The translations under genes and the position numbers were made by a program. From Micrococcaceae bacterium UBA7136 (lineage in GTDB: Bacteria > Actinomycetota > Actinomycetes > Actinomycetales > Micrococcaceae): 8,220 bases of DNA. The stretch lies in NCBI GenBank assembly GCA_002492045.1, contig DKXC01000098.1:1-8220 (forward strand), in the 5' to 3' direction. The notes beneath the pieces were generated by a model. That model made no database searches. It saw only the letters and a program-made list of their open reading frames with translations, and was not told the DNA's origin. Below are positions 7,192-8,220 of the stretch, in pieces. Position 1 is the first letter of the stretch, and the number at the start of each line of letters is the position of its first letter.

Positions 7192-8220
7192 GTGTCTGAT
7201 CTTTCTCTTGGGTCGGGGGAGGCTGCTGATTATCAGCGGCTTTTGCGGCAGTTTAATTTGGCTAAGGATCAGCGTCGGCTTTTGGACCGGCAGCTGAGGG
7301 AGGCGACTGACCGGAATCAGAAGCTGGTGGAGGCTTTGCGCCGGACCAAGAGCGAGATTGAGCATTTGCGCTTGTCTTTGTCGCAGCAGGTGGTTCCGCC
7401 TTTGAGTTCTGCTTTGGTGCTGGGGGTGCATGCGTCGGCTATGACCTACCAGGATTTGGCTGAGGGGGCTACCCCGGCTGAGCGGGAGGATTACCTGGAT
7501 GTTTGGCTGGGCGGACGGCTGGTGCGGGTGACACCTTCTCCCTTGCTGCCGGTTTCTGAGCTGGCGGTGGGTATGACTGTGCTTTTGGATGACCAGAGCC
7601 GGGCTGTTGTTTCCTTGGGGTTTGAGGCCTATGGGGATCTTGTGACGGTGCGGGAGGTTCTGGATTCTGGGCAGCTGGTGCTTGAGACGGGTAATCAGTC
7701 TCGGGTGTTGGCCCGGGTTTCTGCTGCTTTGGAGGGGGTGAGCCTGAAGGCGGGGGATCAGGTGACTTATGATTCTCGGGTGCAGATGGTGACTTCTCGG
7801 GTGCAGTTGAGTGAGGTTGAGGATCTGCTACTGGAGGAGGTACCTGATATTTCCTATGAGGATATTGGTGGGTTGTCCTCTCAGATTGGGCTGATTCGGG
7901 ATGCCTTAGAGTTGCCTTTTTTGCACCCTGATGTTTACCGGCGTTATCGTTTGACTCCGCCTAAGGGCATCCTGCTTTTTGGCCCTCCTGGTAATGGTAA
8001 GACTCTGATTGCTAAGGCCTTGGCCCGGTCTTTGGCTGATCGGGTGGCTGAGGGCTCAAGTGGGGTAGCTAGGACGGGCTATTTCTTGAATATTAAGGGT
8101 CCTGAGCTGCTGGATAAGTATGTGGGTGAGACGGAGCGGCAGGTGCGGGATATTTTTGCTGCTGCCCGTGCTAAGGCTCAGGCTGGTCACCCGGTAGTGG
8201 TTTTCTTTGATGAGATGGAT
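7192..8220 (+). CDS. mpa: Proteasome-associated AAA+ ATPase (Mpa/ARC), 3' end missing
   Basis: Mpa (ARC) is the hexameric ring ATPase that captures pupylated proteins through its N-terminal coiled coils, unfolds them and feeds them to the 20S proteasome. The visible 343 codons start at GTG 7192 and run open to the window edge. Residues about 11-66 form a charged heptad-like coiled coil (LLRQFNLAKDQRRLLDRQLREA and on). Residues about 68-205 correspond to the OB-fold domains. The DISYEDIGGL entry (219-228) to the AAA module follows, with Walker A GPPGNGKT at 264-271. FLNIKGPELLDKYVGETE (298-315) contains the pore-loop region, and Walker B VVVFFDE is at 335-341, with the window ending at FDEMD. 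The usual family Walker A is GPPGCGKT, so Asn replaces Cys here. The missing part should hold the sensor motifs and the C-terminal proteasome-docking residues. It follows trmI in one probable operon. Cdc48 and FtsH are excluded by the N-terminal coiled coil and OB arrangement. Confidence 0.95.
   Translation, partial: MSDLSLGSGEAADYQRLLRQFNLAKDQRRLLDRQLREATDRNQKLVEALRRTKSEIEHLRLSLSQQVVPPLSSALVLGVHASAMTYQDLAEGATPAEREDYLDVWLGGRLVRVTPSPLLPVSELAVGMTVLLDDQSRAVVSLGFEAYGDLVTVREVLDSGQLVLETGNQSRVLARVSAALEGVSLKAGDQVTYDSRVQMVTSRVQLSEVEDLLLEEVPDISYEDIGGLSSQIGLIRDALELPFLHPDVYRRYRLTPPKGILLFGPPGNGKTLIAKALARSLADRVAEGSSGVARTGYFLNIKGPELLDKYVGETERQVRDIFAAARAKAQAGHPVVVFFDEMD

Overview
The window looks like chromosomal DNA of an actinobacterium (Actinomycetota). 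The evidence is a mycothiol-biosynthesis ligase (MshC), a proteasome-type AAA ATPase (Mpa/ARC), an actinobacterial TrmI tRNA methyltransferase, a PAC2-family protein and a Ski2-like helicase with a DUF3516-type tail, all in moderately GC-rich coding sequence. Mycothiol together with the Pup-proteasome system is characteristic of this phylum. The moderate GC and codon use would fit an Actinomycetaceae-like lineage, but that placement is only a guess.

Layout, left to right. (1) Bases 1-2157 hold the 3' part of a helicase gene whose start lies before the window, followed by a GC-rich stem-loop with a T-rich tail that is probably its terminator. (2) Bases 2241-2711 are out of character. A roughly 37% GC stretch carries a 98-codon minus-strand reading frame with one C-terminal membrane segment. 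It abuts a GC-rich 145-bp element bounded by perfect 13-bp inverted repeats and folded internally into further strong helices. (3) mshC (+) and a PAC2-family gene (-) converge with a 15-bp gap. (4) A site-2-protease-type M50 membrane peptidase diverges from the PAC2 gene. (5) trmI follows, and five bases after its stop the Mpa/ARC proteasomal ATPase begins at a GTG codon. That gene runs off the right edge after its Walker B motif.

The genes join two systems typical of actinobacteria: mycothiol synthesis (mshC) and Pup-proteasome protein turnover (mpa, with the PAC2-family protein as a possible accessory). tRNA modification (trmI), membrane proteolysis (M50) and RNA helicase activity are neighbours. 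From memory, mshC, a PAC2 gene, trmI and mpa also lie in the same broad region of the Mycobacterium tuberculosis chromosome, so most of the window is a conserved housekeeping neighbourhood. The part that ordinary annotation does not explain is the 2241-2711 island: an orphan AT-rich membrane-protein frame joined to a structured inverted-repeat element directly ahead of mshC. A second oddity is a sharp change in synonymous codon use near the 5' end of trmI that persists through mpa.
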